This document shows, piece after piece, positions 18,861-27,419 of a DNA stretch of 64,000 nt. The stretch covers positions 496,001-560,000 of the forward strand of contig NZ_JAGSYB010000001.1 in the NCBI RefSeq assembly GCF_025685415.1, read 5' to 3'. The notes under the pieces were generated by a model. That model saw only the letters and a program-made list of their open reading frames with translations, was not told the origin of the DNA and did no database searches. The translations under genes were made by a program, and so were the position numbers. The DNA comes from Terriglobus aquaticus. GTDB lineage: Bacteria > Acidobacteriota > Terriglobia > Terriglobales > Acidobacteriaceae. Position 1 is the stretch's first letter; each line of letters starts with the position of its first letter.

Positions 18861-18864
18861 TCCC

Positions 18865-18888
18865 ACTTCTATAAGCAAAACTTTGCTT
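18865..18888. promoter_or_regulatory. Putative LysR operator before the transfer operon
   Basis: ACTTCTATAAG (18865-18875) is the inverted partner of the site at 17745-17755 on the other side of lysR. It overlaps a perfect palindrome AAGCAAA-AC-TTTGCTT (18873-18888). This 115-base spacer must hold the main promoter of the type IV secretion operon. Confidence 0.5.
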
Positions 18889-18976
18889 GATCTAAGAAAG
18901 AAGACTTGGACTCACCGATACCAAGTGACCTAGTTTCCTGACATGGCAATCACCACACGCCATCAGGAGAATCAGA

Positions 18977-19315
18977 ATGTCACTTCGTCACAATCTCAAA
19001 CTACTGAGCCGGAAGCTTACTCAAGCATTTCGTGTAATGATGCCGTCGCTCTTCGTGCTCGCTTTCGCGAGCGTTGCCCACGCACAAGGAACGATGGACT
19101 TCTCCGGCGCTCAGACGCTTATGGGAACGTTCAAGACGTTCGCCATCTATGCGGGCGCTGTCATCTGTTTTGGCGGTCTGATCTTCGCCGGCATTCGGAT
19201 GATGAGCGGTCGTTTCCAGGATGCCATTCCGGGGCTCTTCGGTGCGCTGTTTGGTGCCGGCGTTCTTGGATGGGGTGCGGGCTGGATTGGGTCTCTCACC
19301 GGGCAGTCGATGTAG
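18977..19315 (+). CDS. trbC: TrbC/VirB2-like conjugative pilin
   Basis: 112 aa. Signal peptide (about 1-36, ending VAHAQ) followed by two hydrophobic helices separated by a short loop (TFAIYAGAVICFGGLIFAG and FGALFGAGVLGWGAGWIG), the standard VirB2/TrbC pilin pattern. AGGAG lies upstream. It is the first gene of the transfer operon; the pilin is processed in the inner membrane and assembled into the mating pilus. Confidence 0.88.
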   Translation: MSLRHNLKLLSRKLTQAFRVMMPSLFVLAFASVAHAQGTMDFSGAQTLMGTFKTFAIYAGAVICFGGLIFAGIRMMSGRFQDAIPGLFGALFGAGVLGWGAGWIGSLTGQSM

Positions 19316-19323
19316 GAGCTGCC

Positions 19324-19593
19324 ATGTACACGACCAAGCGGGGAGAGCCGTTACCGATCAATCAGGCATTGAACAGGCCGAGAGCCAAGCTAGGGCTTGA
19401 CCTCTCGGCATGGATGGCCATCGTGTTTGTCTGCGTGACGGTTTTCCTCGTCGGTTTCAGAATGCTGGCAATCCTAAGCTTTCCAACACTTGCGGTCGGT
19501 GCATGGTTGATCGTCCGTAAACACCCAAAGATGTTTCAGCTGTGGGGCCTCAGCCTCGGCCAGAAGAGCTACTATGACCCGCGCAAATACTGA
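19324..19593 (+). CDS. trbD: TrbD/VirB3-like inner-membrane T4SS protein
   Basis: 89 aa from ATG 19324, eight bases after the pilin gene. Short N-terminal basic part (MYTTKRGEPLPINQALNRP) then one long hydrophobic hairpin (about 30-65), a size and topology typical for VirB3, which works with VirB4 at the base of the channel. Its 3' end overlaps the VirB4-like gene by 20 bases, which suggests coupled translation. Confidence 0.85.
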   Translation: MYTTKRGEPLPINQALNRPRAKLGLDLSAWMAIVFVCVTVFLVGFRMLAILSFPTLAVGAWLIVRKHPKMFQLWGLSLGQKSYYDPRKY

Positions 19594-21943
19594 ACTGATC
19601 ACACATACCCCATGGTTTGCGAAAGCGGGAGCGGCGTGCAGCATTGTCCCGATCTCTCGGTTCGTTGGCCCGAACATCTTCGCGCTGAAAGGCGGAGGTT
19701 ACGGGTGCCTCTTCTCTCTCACCGGCTTAGATGAAGAGTCCCTAACCGATCTTGAACTTGAGGCCCGCGTCCGGCAGCTTGAAGGCGCTCTGCGTGGATT
19801 GCCGGAGGGTTCGTGCCTCTATCAGTACACGCGAGTGATTTCTGGGTTCGATCTTCCCCGGCAGAGGCGATACAAGAACGAGGTGACGGAGACGTTCGCG
19901 AGCGACCGTCTCACGCACCTCGACAAGACGGCGGCCTTTCGGCGCATCGACCTCCACTGGTGCCTGACGCTGGAGCCCTCCCAGGCGAAGGCGTTCCAGC
20001 GCAAGCCAGACGAGAATGTCGCAGACACATCAAAGATGCTTTCCGATCTTGAGAAGACGGCCACCTTGTTAGAAGGCCACCTCGGCAGCTCTCTCGGTCT
20101 CAAGTTGTTGGGCAAGGCCGAAGCCTTCCAGTTCTTCAGCTACTTGTTCAATCTGGAGGAATGGTCAGGCCGCGATCAGCTTCGCGCAGATACAGGTGTT
20201 GACCGCCAGATCGTCAAGAGCCCGGTTGCCTGGCATAGCGACCATGTGCAGGTGGGGCAGCGCCACGTCCAGATGTTCTCCCTGAAGACGACACCAGAGG
20301 CTTCGCGTCCGTGTCTCTTCTCCGGCCTGCTCACCTTGGATTGCGACAGTGTTGTTTGCTCGACATGGCGGGTGAAGTCCACTTCGGCGGCCCGCAGTGA
20401 GATCGACGCTCAAGAGAAATTCATCTCCTTCTTCAAGGTGGGCGTCTTGACGCGCGTGATGAGCGGACGCGATAGCGCGTCGCTCGATACCGGAGCCGGA
20501 GCGAAAGCTGCCAACAACAACGTAGATGACCTCAGCGAAGTCATCCGGTCGCTCGACAAGAAGGCCCAAGGTGAGTTTTCCCTTCGCTTGCTCCTTGCGG
20601 CCCGCAGCGCGGAGCAGCTCCGCGACACCGCCCCCACTGTGCATCGGGTGTTCGTTGATGCGAGGGCGCAGGTCATGGAGGAGACACTCGGCAACCTCTC
20701 CGCCTTCTATGCGATGTTCCCCGGCAATCACAAGTTCAATGTCTTCCCGCTGTGGTTGGCCGAGGACCATCATGCTCGCCTCTCGTCTGTGTTCGCGCCT
20801 CATCTCGGACATCCTCATTCGGAGGACCTCGACTCCGAGTACCTCAACATCTTCGAGACGCGCACACGGACGCCGTTCTTTCAGGACGTGTATGTGGATG
20901 GCGTTCGCGTCATGCTCATCATCGGCCCTACCGGGACCGGAAAGTCAGTCCACGGAAACCAAATCATCTCGCTTGAACAGAAATATGGCGGCTACACCTA
21001 CATCTTCGACATCGGCGGGAGCTATGAAAGTGTTGTAGAGCTATACGGCGGCAAGGTTGATCGAGTCGGCAAAGATGGCCCTCGGGTGAATCCGTTTGCC
21101 TTGGAGCCTACCGAGAGCAACATCAAGTTCCTCTACTCGTTCGTGAAGCTACTTCTTACAAACGGCGGCGCCGAGCTGGAGCCGGAAGATGACGACGTGA
21201 TCCACAAGGCCGTGCAGGATACGTATCTGCTCGACGCGGCGAATCGCAGGCTGTCCAATCTGTTCCTTCCGAAGAAGCTCGACAGGTATTTGGCGAAGTG
21301 GGTTGGCAAGGGCATCTACAACGCAGTCTTCGACAACGTCGAAGACAGCCTATCGCTCTCGCGGCTCCAATGCTTCGACTTCCAGGGTGTGAACAACGAG
21401 CAGTACGCCGACCTGATCGAGCCGTTGATGGTTTGGTTGCTGCGTCGGATCAACGACGTCCTTTACGACCCAGCCAATCTCGGAGTGCCGAAGCACATCC
21501 TCATCGAGGAGATCTTCTCTTCGATGAAGAACAAGCAACTCTTGGACGGCGCTTTGGCTTCCATCAAGACCGTTCGCAAGAACCTTGGCGGCGTGACAAT
21601 GATCGGCCAGTCCGCCGACGACCTCGGTGCTAACGCAGACAGCATTGTGAACTCCTGTACCTCCTTCCTATTCCTCAAAGACGCCACCTTTAACCGGAAG
21701 CGCTACGCCGAGCTTTTCAAGATGAACGAGCAGCAGCTCGCTCTCTTCGAGAGCTTGCAGGACCGCGAAGGGCTTTACATCCGGCGCGATGGGTTGACGA
21801 AGGTCGTCACCCTGAATCTCGACAGTCGCAGCTACGCAACATTTTCGACCAAGCCGAAGGACCGTGTCCGCCGGACGAAGCTAATCGAAAAGTACGGACT
21901 CTCTGAGGGCATCTCTCGTTTTGCCCAGGGCGAGGCTGTGTAA
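19574..21943 (+). CDS. trbE: TrbE/VirB4-like conjugation ATPase
   Basis: 789 aa. The largest T4SS ATPase, energising pilus assembly and substrate transfer at the inner membrane. The N-terminal CagE/TrbE/VirB domain (about 30-390) is followed by the ATPase core with Walker A IIGPTGTGKSVH (450-460), the Walker B/Glu region HILIEEIFS, and a TMIGQSADDL motif near the sensor region. Length is normal. It overlaps virB3 by 20 bases and precedes the VirB9-like gene by 33 bases. Confidence 0.95.
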   Translation: MTRANTELITHTPWFAKAGAACSIVPISRFVGPNIFALKGGGYGCLFSLTGLDEESLTDLELEARVRQLEGALRGLPEGSCLYQYTRVISGFDLPRQRRYKNEVTETFASDRLTHLDKTAAFRRIDLHWCLTLEPSQAKAFQRKPDENVADTSKMLSDLEKTATLLEGHLGSSLGLKLLGKAEAFQFFSYLFNLEEWSGRDQLRADTGVDRQIVKSPVAWHSDHVQVGQRHVQMFSLKTTPEASRPCLFSGLLTLDCDSVVCSTWRVKSTSAARSEIDAQEKFISFFKVGVLTRVMSGRDSASLDTGAGAKAANNNVDDLSEVIRSLDKKAQGEFSLRLLLAARSAEQLRDTAPTVHRVFVDARAQVMEETLGNLSAFYAMFPGNHKFNVFPLWLAEDHHARLSSVFAPHLGHPHSEDLDSEYLNIFETRTRTPFFQDVYVDGVRVMLIIGPTGTGKSVHGNQIISLEQKYGGYTYIFDIGGSYESVVELYGGKVDRVGKDGPRVNPFALEPTESNIKFLYSFVKLLLTNGGAELEPEDDDVIHKAVQDTYLLDAANRRLSNLFLPKKLDRYLAKWVGKGIYNAVFDNVEDSLSLSRLQCFDFQGVNNEQYADLIEPLMVWLLRRINDVLYDPANLGVPKHILIEEIFSSMKNKQLLDGALASIKTVRKNLGGVTMIGQSADDLGANADSIVNSCTSFLFLKDATFNRKRYAELFKMNEQQLALFESLQDREGLYIRRDGLTKVVTLNLDSRSYATFSTKPKDRVRRTKLIEKYGLSEGISRFAQGEAV

Positions 21944-21976
21944 ACCGTGTCTCCACTTCACAACCAAAGGGCCCCT

Positions 21977-22816
21977 ATGAAACCGCCGATGATCCTAACC
22001 GTCATGTCTCTTCTCTCCCTCGCCTGTGGCGTTGCTCAGGCCTCGCCTGCGAATCCGCCGCATCGCCTTGAGCCGAACGCGCCGCGTTCCGTCACCGTAT
22101 CCGAGGCGCAGACGCCGCCCGTGATACGGGCCGGGCTGCTACAGTCCACCCTCATTCTCCTCCCGGCCGAAGAGAAGATCGCCACCGTCTTCGGCGGCGA
22201 CACGGTGGACTGGGTGTTCGATGGCGGCCATGTAGCCAGCCGCTTCATCAGCGTCAAGCCAAAGCTCGCCAACACGACCACCGATATTCACATCGTTTCC
22301 GATCACGGCAATGAATACACATTGCAACTTCAGGAGATCTCGGACGACGCGGACGCGCACTTCGATTCCAAGGTGTTCATCATCCCCGGTGACAAGGCCG
22401 CTAAGGACAGGCTTACAGACATGCCCGTCTTCGTCCCTGCCGCTGAGTTGGATAAGGCCAAGCAGGAGGCCGCAGCAGCAAAGGCCGCGCAAGCTGCTGA
22501 GTTGAAATCGGAAGAGGCCAAAGCGGAGACCTATCGCAGTCAGTATCCGGGCAGCCTGCACTTCGATTTCACCTGGGACGAGAAAAAGGGCAAAGAGCTT
22601 GGCCTCCAACAAATATGGCACGACGACAAGTTCACCTACCTGCGCGGCCAGTTTCAGGAGACGCCTGCGCTCTACGAGCTGAAGGACGGCAAAGGATCGC
22701 TCATCAACTTCGATTTCAACGCCGGCCTTTACACCGTGCCGAAGGAGCTGGACAACGGCTATCTGACGATCGGCAAGAAGCGCGTGGACTTCCATCGCAG
22801 CGGGGAGAAGAACTAG
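21977..22816 (+). CDS. trbG: TrbG/VirB9/CagX-like outer-membrane complex protein
   Basis: 279 aa from ATG 21977, chosen because it begins the signal peptide (MKPPMILTVMSLLSLACGVAQAS). The N-terminal domain contains LLPAEEKIATVFGGD and the C-terminal domain is beta-rich (YPGSLHFDFTW...IWHDDKFTYLRGQFQETPALYEL), the usual CagX pattern. An Ala-, Lys- and Glu-rich helical linker lies at about 165-195. It should line the outer-membrane pore with VirB10; no VirB7 lipoprotein was recognised. Confidence 0.88.
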   Translation: MKPPMILTVMSLLSLACGVAQASPANPPHRLEPNAPRSVTVSEAQTPPVIRAGLLQSTLILLPAEEKIATVFGGDTVDWVFDGGHVASRFISVKPKLANTTTDIHIVSDHGNEYTLQLQEISDDADAHFDSKVFIIPGDKAAKDRLTDMPVFVPAAELDKAKQEAAAAKAAQAAELKSEEAKAETYRSQYPGSLHFDFTWDEKKGKELGLQQIWHDDKFTYLRGQFQETPALYELKDGKGSLINFDFNAGLYTVPKELDNGYLTIGKKRVDFHRSGEKN

Positions 22817-22818
22817 CC

Positions 22819-24156
22819 ATGACCGACCAGAATCCCAACCCGCCCGCTACCGTTCCCGCGCAGCGTGAAGCTGTGGGGCCAGTGAAGAAGAGTACGCCTG
22901 TCATCATCGCGCTTGTCGTGATCGTCGGCCTCATAGGACTCGCGAACATATCGAGCCTTGTGAGCGGCAAGAAGAGAACCGCACCGCAGAGCGCTTTGCC
23001 GATGCGCCCCGCGACCGCAAATCCTCAGCAGGTCTCCAGCTTCGAGACGCAGCAGGCGACGGAAGCGAAGCGAGATTCCGAGGATCAGCAGCGGCGGCAG
23101 GAGCTGGCCGCCGAGATGCAGCAACTCCAGGCTGCGCAAAATGTGCCAGGGCCGGAGGCAGCTGGAGCGCCGCCCATGACTTCGGCCCAGCGTTCGGCGA
23201 TGTACGGCGACAGCCCGAATGCACCGAGCAAGACCTCCAATGTCTCGCAAGTACAAGCCGAGGCGAAACAGAAGGCTTTGGAGAAGGAAAAGGTGCATCA
23301 GGACGCTATTAACAGCGACACAGTCGCCATCGACTTCGCTCATCCGACGACCGCTACCCCCGCCGAAGGTCCGCCCACAGCTCAACCAACCGCCGTATTG
23401 GGCGAACGTGAAGAGATGACGCCGAAGTCAGCGTCGGAAACTATGGCAGGGTCAACTCGCGACGACGGAGAAGCCAGGAGGGGCGGAGGCGCTCAGGCGA
23501 TCTCAGATCAACAGGCGAGGTTGGCTGGTAAGAGCAATCCGATGGCACCCTATGACTTCGATTCCTATCAGGGTCAGCTTTACCGGGTATTTGAAGGAAC
23601 CGTTCTGGAAGGTGTCGTTACGAACCATATCGATGGCGGTTTGAACGGGCCGATCCTCATCATGCTCACGACCGACTACTACTCGCACGACCACCAGCAG
23701 CTTCTCATGCCACAAGGTACACGCCTGATTGGAACCGTGCAGAGTGTTGGCAATGCCCAGCAGCGGAAGATGTTTGTGACCTTCCACCGTGCGATCTGCC
23801 CGGATGGGTTCTCGCTTGAACTCGACAAGTATGTCGGCCTCGATCCACTCGGCACGACCGGCCTGGCTACCAAGGTTGACCACGGCTATTTGCAGGCGTT
23901 CGCGGCAGCGGCGGCGGTAGGCGGTCTCGGCGGTCTCGCCCAGATCGGCAACAGCGGCAGTGTCCTCTCGCCCTCGACCCAGATCCGTGACGGCATATCG
24001 GAGCAGTCCGCAGCCGAGGGAGAACAGGTACTCAACCACTTTCTCAACCGGCTACCGATCATCACGCTCAAGGAAGGCTCGCGTGCCCGCGTTTACATCG
24101 GCACCGACATACTCATCCCGTCCTACGCGGAACACCGCGTCGATTTAACCCTGTAA
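22819..24156 (+). CDS. trbI: TrbI/VirB10-like T4SS core protein
   Basis: 445 aa from ATG 22819, three bases after the VirB9-like stop. Cytoplasmic tail, one transmembrane helix (about 26-48, TPVIIALVVIVGLIGLANI), a long Gln- and Ala-rich periplasmic linker, and the conserved C-terminal beta-barrel (about 235-440): YRVFEGTVLEGVVTNHIDGGLNGPILIML, then PQGTRLIGTVQSVG and a closing GSRARVYIGTDILIP. It spans both membranes and senses ATP energy. Motifs and size fit well. Confidence 0.95.
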   Translation: MTDQNPNPPATVPAQREAVGPVKKSTPVIIALVVIVGLIGLANISSLVSGKKRTAPQSALPMRPATANPQQVSSFETQQATEAKRDSEDQQRRQELAAEMQQLQAAQNVPGPEAAGAPPMTSAQRSAMYGDSPNAPSKTSNVSQVQAEAKQKALEKEKVHQDAINSDTVAIDFAHPTTATPAEGPPTAQPTAVLGEREEMTPKSASETMAGSTRDDGEARRGGGAQAISDQQARLAGKSNPMAPYDFDSYQGQLYRVFEGTVLEGVVTNHIDGGLNGPILIMLTTDYYSHDHQQLLMPQGTRLIGTVQSVGNAQQRKMFVTFHRAICPDGFSLELDKYVGLDPLGTTGLATKVDHGYLQAFAAAAAVGGLGGLAQIGNSGSVLSPSTQIRDGISEQSAAEGEQVLNHFLNRLPIITLKEGSRARVYIGTDILIPSYAEHRVDLTL

Positions 24157-24177
24157 TCGTGCCATCTGGAGGCATAG

Positions 24178-24390
24178 ATGAAGGTCCGTATTCTCAAAAT
24201 CGCACTTTCCCTTGCCTTCGCTGTGTCTGCCAGCTACGCCACGGTTCACTTGATGCGGACAGTAAACGCAAGCGATGTCATTGACCGCGTTCTGTTCTAT
24301 GCAAATGTACCCGCCCGCTTCGGCGATGTCGTGACCAACTTCAAAATGCTTCCGGAGCGCATGAACCCCACCCGCTCTGAGTGCAACTAA
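24178..24390 (+). CDS. Small exported or membrane protein in the transfer operon
   Basis: 70 aa with TGGAGG before the ATG. The N-terminal 25 residues are hydrophobic (LKIALSLAFAVSASYATVHLM), acting as signal or anchor, followed by a short soluble tail with a single Cys two residues from the end (SECN). No family recognised. Its place between VirB10 and VirB5 genes, on the same strand and tightly spaced, supports a T4SS accessory role, possibly in the position of VirB7 though it has no lipobox. Confidence 0.7.
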   Translation: MKVRILKIALSLAFAVSASYATVHLMRTVNASDVIDRVLFYANVPARFGDVVTNFKMLPERMNPTRSECN

Positions 24391-24413
24391 CCCTCAACCC
24401 TTCAGGAGCCTCT

Positions 24414-25202
24414 ATGAAGTTCAACCTAACTAAACGACGGAAGTATCTGCTCGCGGGCGGGCTGCTTCTGGCAACAGCGACGCCGAGCTTCGCTCTCTTC
24501 GGAATCGGAGACATCGTCTTCGATCCCACGAGCTACGCAAGTCTCGTATCTCAGCTAACCACCCTTGAGTCGCAGTACAACATGCTCAAGAACAACGTCA
24601 CCCACTTTTCATTCAAGCAGCAATGGCAGACGACGCTCAATGCGCTCAAGAACGCGAACGTGGCGAATATGTTCGGTGAGACGGCGGGCGTCAATATAGC
24701 GCTCAACAGCAACTCGCCGCGTGCTTCGCTCACAGCATGGAAGACGGCGACCGTGCCGGTCAGCACCGGGACGACCACCTACCTCCAAGGGCAAACGGTC
24801 GGGAACAGCGCCCAGCTCTCCCAACTCGCCATGATCGAGATGTCCGATTCGGTATCGCCAGACTGTCTCACCGCAGTTGGACAATACCGGGCCGGGCGCA
24901 GCCAGAACGGTACAGCCAGCAGTTCTCTCACGCAGCAGCAGTTCGATACAACGTCAGCGACGAACAGTGAGGTGCAGCAGTTGAACCTTCTGAACGCCGC
25001 TCAAGCCCAGCAGTTGACGGAGATGCAGTCGCAGGCCGCTATGCACGTCTGCCTCGCCTCTCAGATGACTGTCGCCAACATGCAGCAGCGGAACGCCGCA
25101 GCACAGGACTTGAATACGGCGGCGGCTGTTCAACAGCAACGGACGGTCAACGACACGAGCGCCGCCAATGAAGGCAGCACCTGGACAAAATACCTGCCCT
25201 AA
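24414..25202 (+). CDS. trbJ: TrbJ/VirB5-like minor pilus component
   Basis: 262 aa from ATG 24414 (CAGGAG upstream). Signal peptide MKFNLTKRRKYLLAGGLLLATATPSFA, then FGIGDIVFDPTSYASLVSQLTTLESQYNML, the typical TrbJ opening, and long helical Gln-rich segments. Two Cys residues (PDCL, HVCL) may pair. VirB5 proteins cap the pilus tip. The C-terminus (NEGSTWTKYLP) closely resembles that of the next small gene product. Confidence 0.88.
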   Translation: MKFNLTKRRKYLLAGGLLLATATPSFALFGIGDIVFDPTSYASLVSQLTTLESQYNMLKNNVTHFSFKQQWQTTLNALKNANVANMFGETAGVNIALNSNSPRASLTAWKTATVPVSTGTTTYLQGQTVGNSAQLSQLAMIEMSDSVSPDCLTAVGQYRAGRSQNGTASSSLTQQQFDTTSATNSEVQQLNLLNAAQAQQLTEMQSQAAMHVCLASQMTVANMQQRNAAAQDLNTAAAVQQQRTVNDTSAANEGSTWTKYLP

Positions 25203-25214
25203 TCCGGAGAAGAA

Positions 25215-25484
25215 ATGCTGACAGCCATCAATACGAAGATTCTCCTTGCAATCCTTGCGGCACTGACCGTCATTGGCGGTGCCGCGATCTATCAACGCGA
25301 TCAGGCAGCGAAGACGGCAGCCGCCGCAGCGAAAGCAGCCCAACTTCTCCAGATACAGAAAGACGACAACGACTACCTCAAGCAGGAAAATGAGGCCCTT
25401 CGGAAAAAGGTTGAGGCTGACAAGAAGCAGCGAAATTCAGCCGCTGCCCATGAAGGCAAGACCTGGAAGACCTACATCCCCTAG
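25215..25484 (+). CDS. Small membrane-anchored coiled-coil protein with VirB5-like C-terminus
   Basis: 89 aa. One N-terminal hydrophobic helix (ILLAILAALTVIGGAAIY), then a charged Ala-rich coiled coil (KAAQLLQIQKDDNDYLKQ and following), then HEGKTWKTYIP at the end. That ending matches the C-terminus of the preceding VirB5-like protein almost position by position. No known family. It is 12 bases after the VirB5-like gene, in the same operon. Confidence 0.75.
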   Translation: MLTAINTKILLAILAALTVIGGAAIYQRDQAAKTAAAAAKAAQLLQIQKDDNDYLKQENEALRKKVEADKKQRNSAAAHEGKTWKTYIP

Positions 25485-25530
25485 CCCCGGACTTAAGCCG
25501 AGTCCCTGAAACCCAGAGAGAGCACCCGCC

Positions 25531-26448
25531 ATGTCTTCCATTGCGTTGTTAGCCCAGGCCCTTCCCAGCGCGAGTTCCGGCGTTGATTGGCTGTATCAGT
25601 TCACCAACAATCTGACCAACCTGACGACACAGAATGGCGGGGCTCTCACTCAGCTCGGGATGACGGAATTAGCCTGCATTTCATTCTTCATGCTCGTCAG
25701 CATGGTCGTGAACTGGCAAACTTCCACGATGACGTTCCGCCTGCATCATCACCCGATTCAAGCGGGCGATCTGACCAAGTTTCTCCTTCAGCTCATCATC
25801 TGCTGCCTCTTGGAGACCTACTGGGTCAACCCGTTCCCCGGTGCGAGCTTCGGCATCAACCACTTCTTTTCCTACATCGCCCAGGCGATGGTTGCAGCCT
25901 TCGATCAAAGCTCCCTGGACTCGCTCCTTCAGTTGCTCAAGACAGCCGGCGATCAGACGCAGATGCCGTCGTTCACCGCGCCGGTTCAGATCCTCTGCTA
26001 CTTCCTCGTGCAGATACTTTTGGGACTGGCTTCTGCCATTCTGTTTCTCATCAACTGCAGTGCGTTCATCCTCTATGGTGTGACGGCACTCTTTGGACCT
26101 ATTTTCGTCCCTTTGCTGATGACGAAAACCTTCCGTGCGAAGTTCTTTCACTTCCTCGATGTGCTCGTCAGCTTTGCCATGATTCGGGCCGTTGCCGCCG
26201 CCTTCATCTTCGTTTGGGCAGGATTTCTAAACGGATTCATTCAACAGACCTTCAACGGCAACTATTCGATGGAAATGTGGCTGGCTAATCTGATTCCTTG
26301 TGTCATGGTGTTCATCGCCTTCATCATCAACATGCTCTTCATTCCGAGCATGACTCAGGCTATCTTCGGCGGGGCATCGGGTCTGGGAGAGAGCGTATCT
26401 AAGCTCATTGGGACAGCTGCATCGACTGCCATCATGTCAGGAGGATAG
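25531..26448 (+). CDS. trbL: TrbL/VirB6-like polytopic membrane protein
   Basis: 305 aa with at least five hydrophobic helices (for example ELACISFFMLVSMVVNW, FLVQILLGLASAILFLINC, LYGVTALFGPIFVPLLM, FVSFAMIRAVAAAFIFVWAGF-type and LIPCVMVFIAFIINMLF). An N-terminal soluble stretch precedes them. Topology and place between VirB5 and VirB8 genes match TrbL/VirB6, the inner-membrane channel component. Confidence 0.88.
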   Translation: MSSIALLAQALPSASSGVDWLYQFTNNLTNLTTQNGGALTQLGMTELACISFFMLVSMVVNWQTSTMTFRLHHHPIQAGDLTKFLLQLIICCLLETYWVNPFPGASFGINHFFSYIAQAMVAAFDQSSLDSLLQLLKTAGDQTQMPSFTAPVQILCYFLVQILLGLASAILFLINCSAFILYGVTALFGPIFVPLLMTKTFRAKFFHFLDVLVSFAMIRAVAAAFIFVWAGFLNGFIQQTFNGNYSMEMWLANLIPCVMVFIAFIINMLFIPSMTQAIFGGASGLGESVSKLIGTAASTAIMSGG

Positions 26449-26452
26449 ACCC

Positions 26453-26638
26453 ATGTTCTGGTTTCTCTTACGAGTGAAAGCTTTGAATCGGCTGGGCTTC
26501 ACAAAGCCATTCAGGGTCGCCTTCCTGATCGTCTTCGTAGGCGCACTAATTGCCGGTCTCATTTATTCCTATGTCGTTTTCAGTGCGCTCAGCGAAAGGA
26601 GCCATACCCCCAATGTCCAGCACAATCGTAGCCAATGA
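26453..26638 (+). CDS. Small single-helix membrane protein in the transfer operon
   Basis: 61 aa from ATG 26453 with AGGAGG upstream (26438-26446 region). One central transmembrane helix (FLIVFVGALIAGLIYSYVVF) and a short hydrophilic tail. Its end overlaps the VirB8-like start by 26 bases. No family recognised; the strong ribosome site and operon position argue that it is real. Confidence 0.65.
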   Translation: MFWFLLRVKALNRLGFTKPFRVAFLIVFVGALIAGLIYSYVVFSALSERSHTPNVQHNRSQ

Positions 26639-27419
26639 AGTTCGTCTCACGCCGAAACAGTCGGTCCTGACCGACGAGATCGGAAACGAGGTCTACGCCT
26701 CCCACTATGCCGAACGGAAGCTCAGCCGATTCGTAATCGGAACCGAGACAGTTCTCCTGCTTGGAGCGTTCGGCTTGATCTTCTCTCTGGCTCACCGTCC
26801 GATCGCCAACCGGTACATCCGGATCGACGAGATGGGACGCGCACAAGCCATTGCGTACACCGACCTCAACTACAGTCCCCGGGAGGGCGAGGTGCGGACG
26901 TACCTGACGGATTGGGCGAATTATCGGTACACCGTTAGCAGAGACACCATCGCCAAGAAGTATCCGCTCAACTACTACTTCCTGTCGCAGAACTTGGCTT
27001 CTCAACTGATGGGCCAGGACAACCAAAACCACGTCGTCTCGCAGGTCGTCGGCGGACAGATTGAGCAGAGCGACGTGGAGGTCAAGAACGTCACCATCAC
27101 CTCCATGTCCGAAGAGACGGTACAGGGCGCGACGATTGCCCGTGGCACAGCCCTTGTGACCATCGACAAGCTCTACTCCCAGCGCAACTCGCGGGAGCCG
27201 AGGACGGAGCATTGGCTGCTCAGTGTTACCTACTATCTGAATCCCAAGCAGGTGAGCGACCAGGCCCGCATCTTCCCGCAGTTCGAGACGATCAATCCGC
27301 TGGGATTGACCATCACGGAGTTCCACGAGAACCGGATGTCCGTCGATCCAATGCCCGTCGGTGTCAATGCCGCCGCGCCAGCGGTAGCGACGACTCAAGC
27401 CACGGAGGGAGCGCGATGA
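26613..27419 (+). CDS. trbF: TrbF/VirB8-like inner-membrane assembly factor
   Basis: 268 aa from ATG 26613 (AAGGAG about 11 bases upstream); an earlier Met would run into the preceding gene. Short cytoplasmic tail, one transmembrane helix (about 43-62), then the periplasmic NTF2-like VirB8 domain (about 95-245; SPREGEVRTYLTDWANYRYTVSRDTIA, and RTEHWLLSVTYYLNP). VirB8 nucleates assembly of the secretion channel. It ends in a 4-base ATGA overlap with the VirB11-like gene. Confidence 0.9.
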   Translation: MSSTIVANEVRLTPKQSVLTDEIGNEVYASHYAERKLSRFVIGTETVLLLGAFGLIFSLAHRPIANRYIRIDEMGRAQAIAYTDLNYSPREGEVRTYLTDWANYRYTVSRDTIAKKYPLNYYFLSQNLASQLMGQDNQNHVVSQVVGGQIEQSDVEVKNVTITSMSEETVQGATIARGTALVTIDKLYSQRNSREPRTEHWLLSVTYYLNPKQVSDQARIFPQFETINPLGLTITEFHENRMSVDPMPVGVNAAAPAVATTQATEGAR

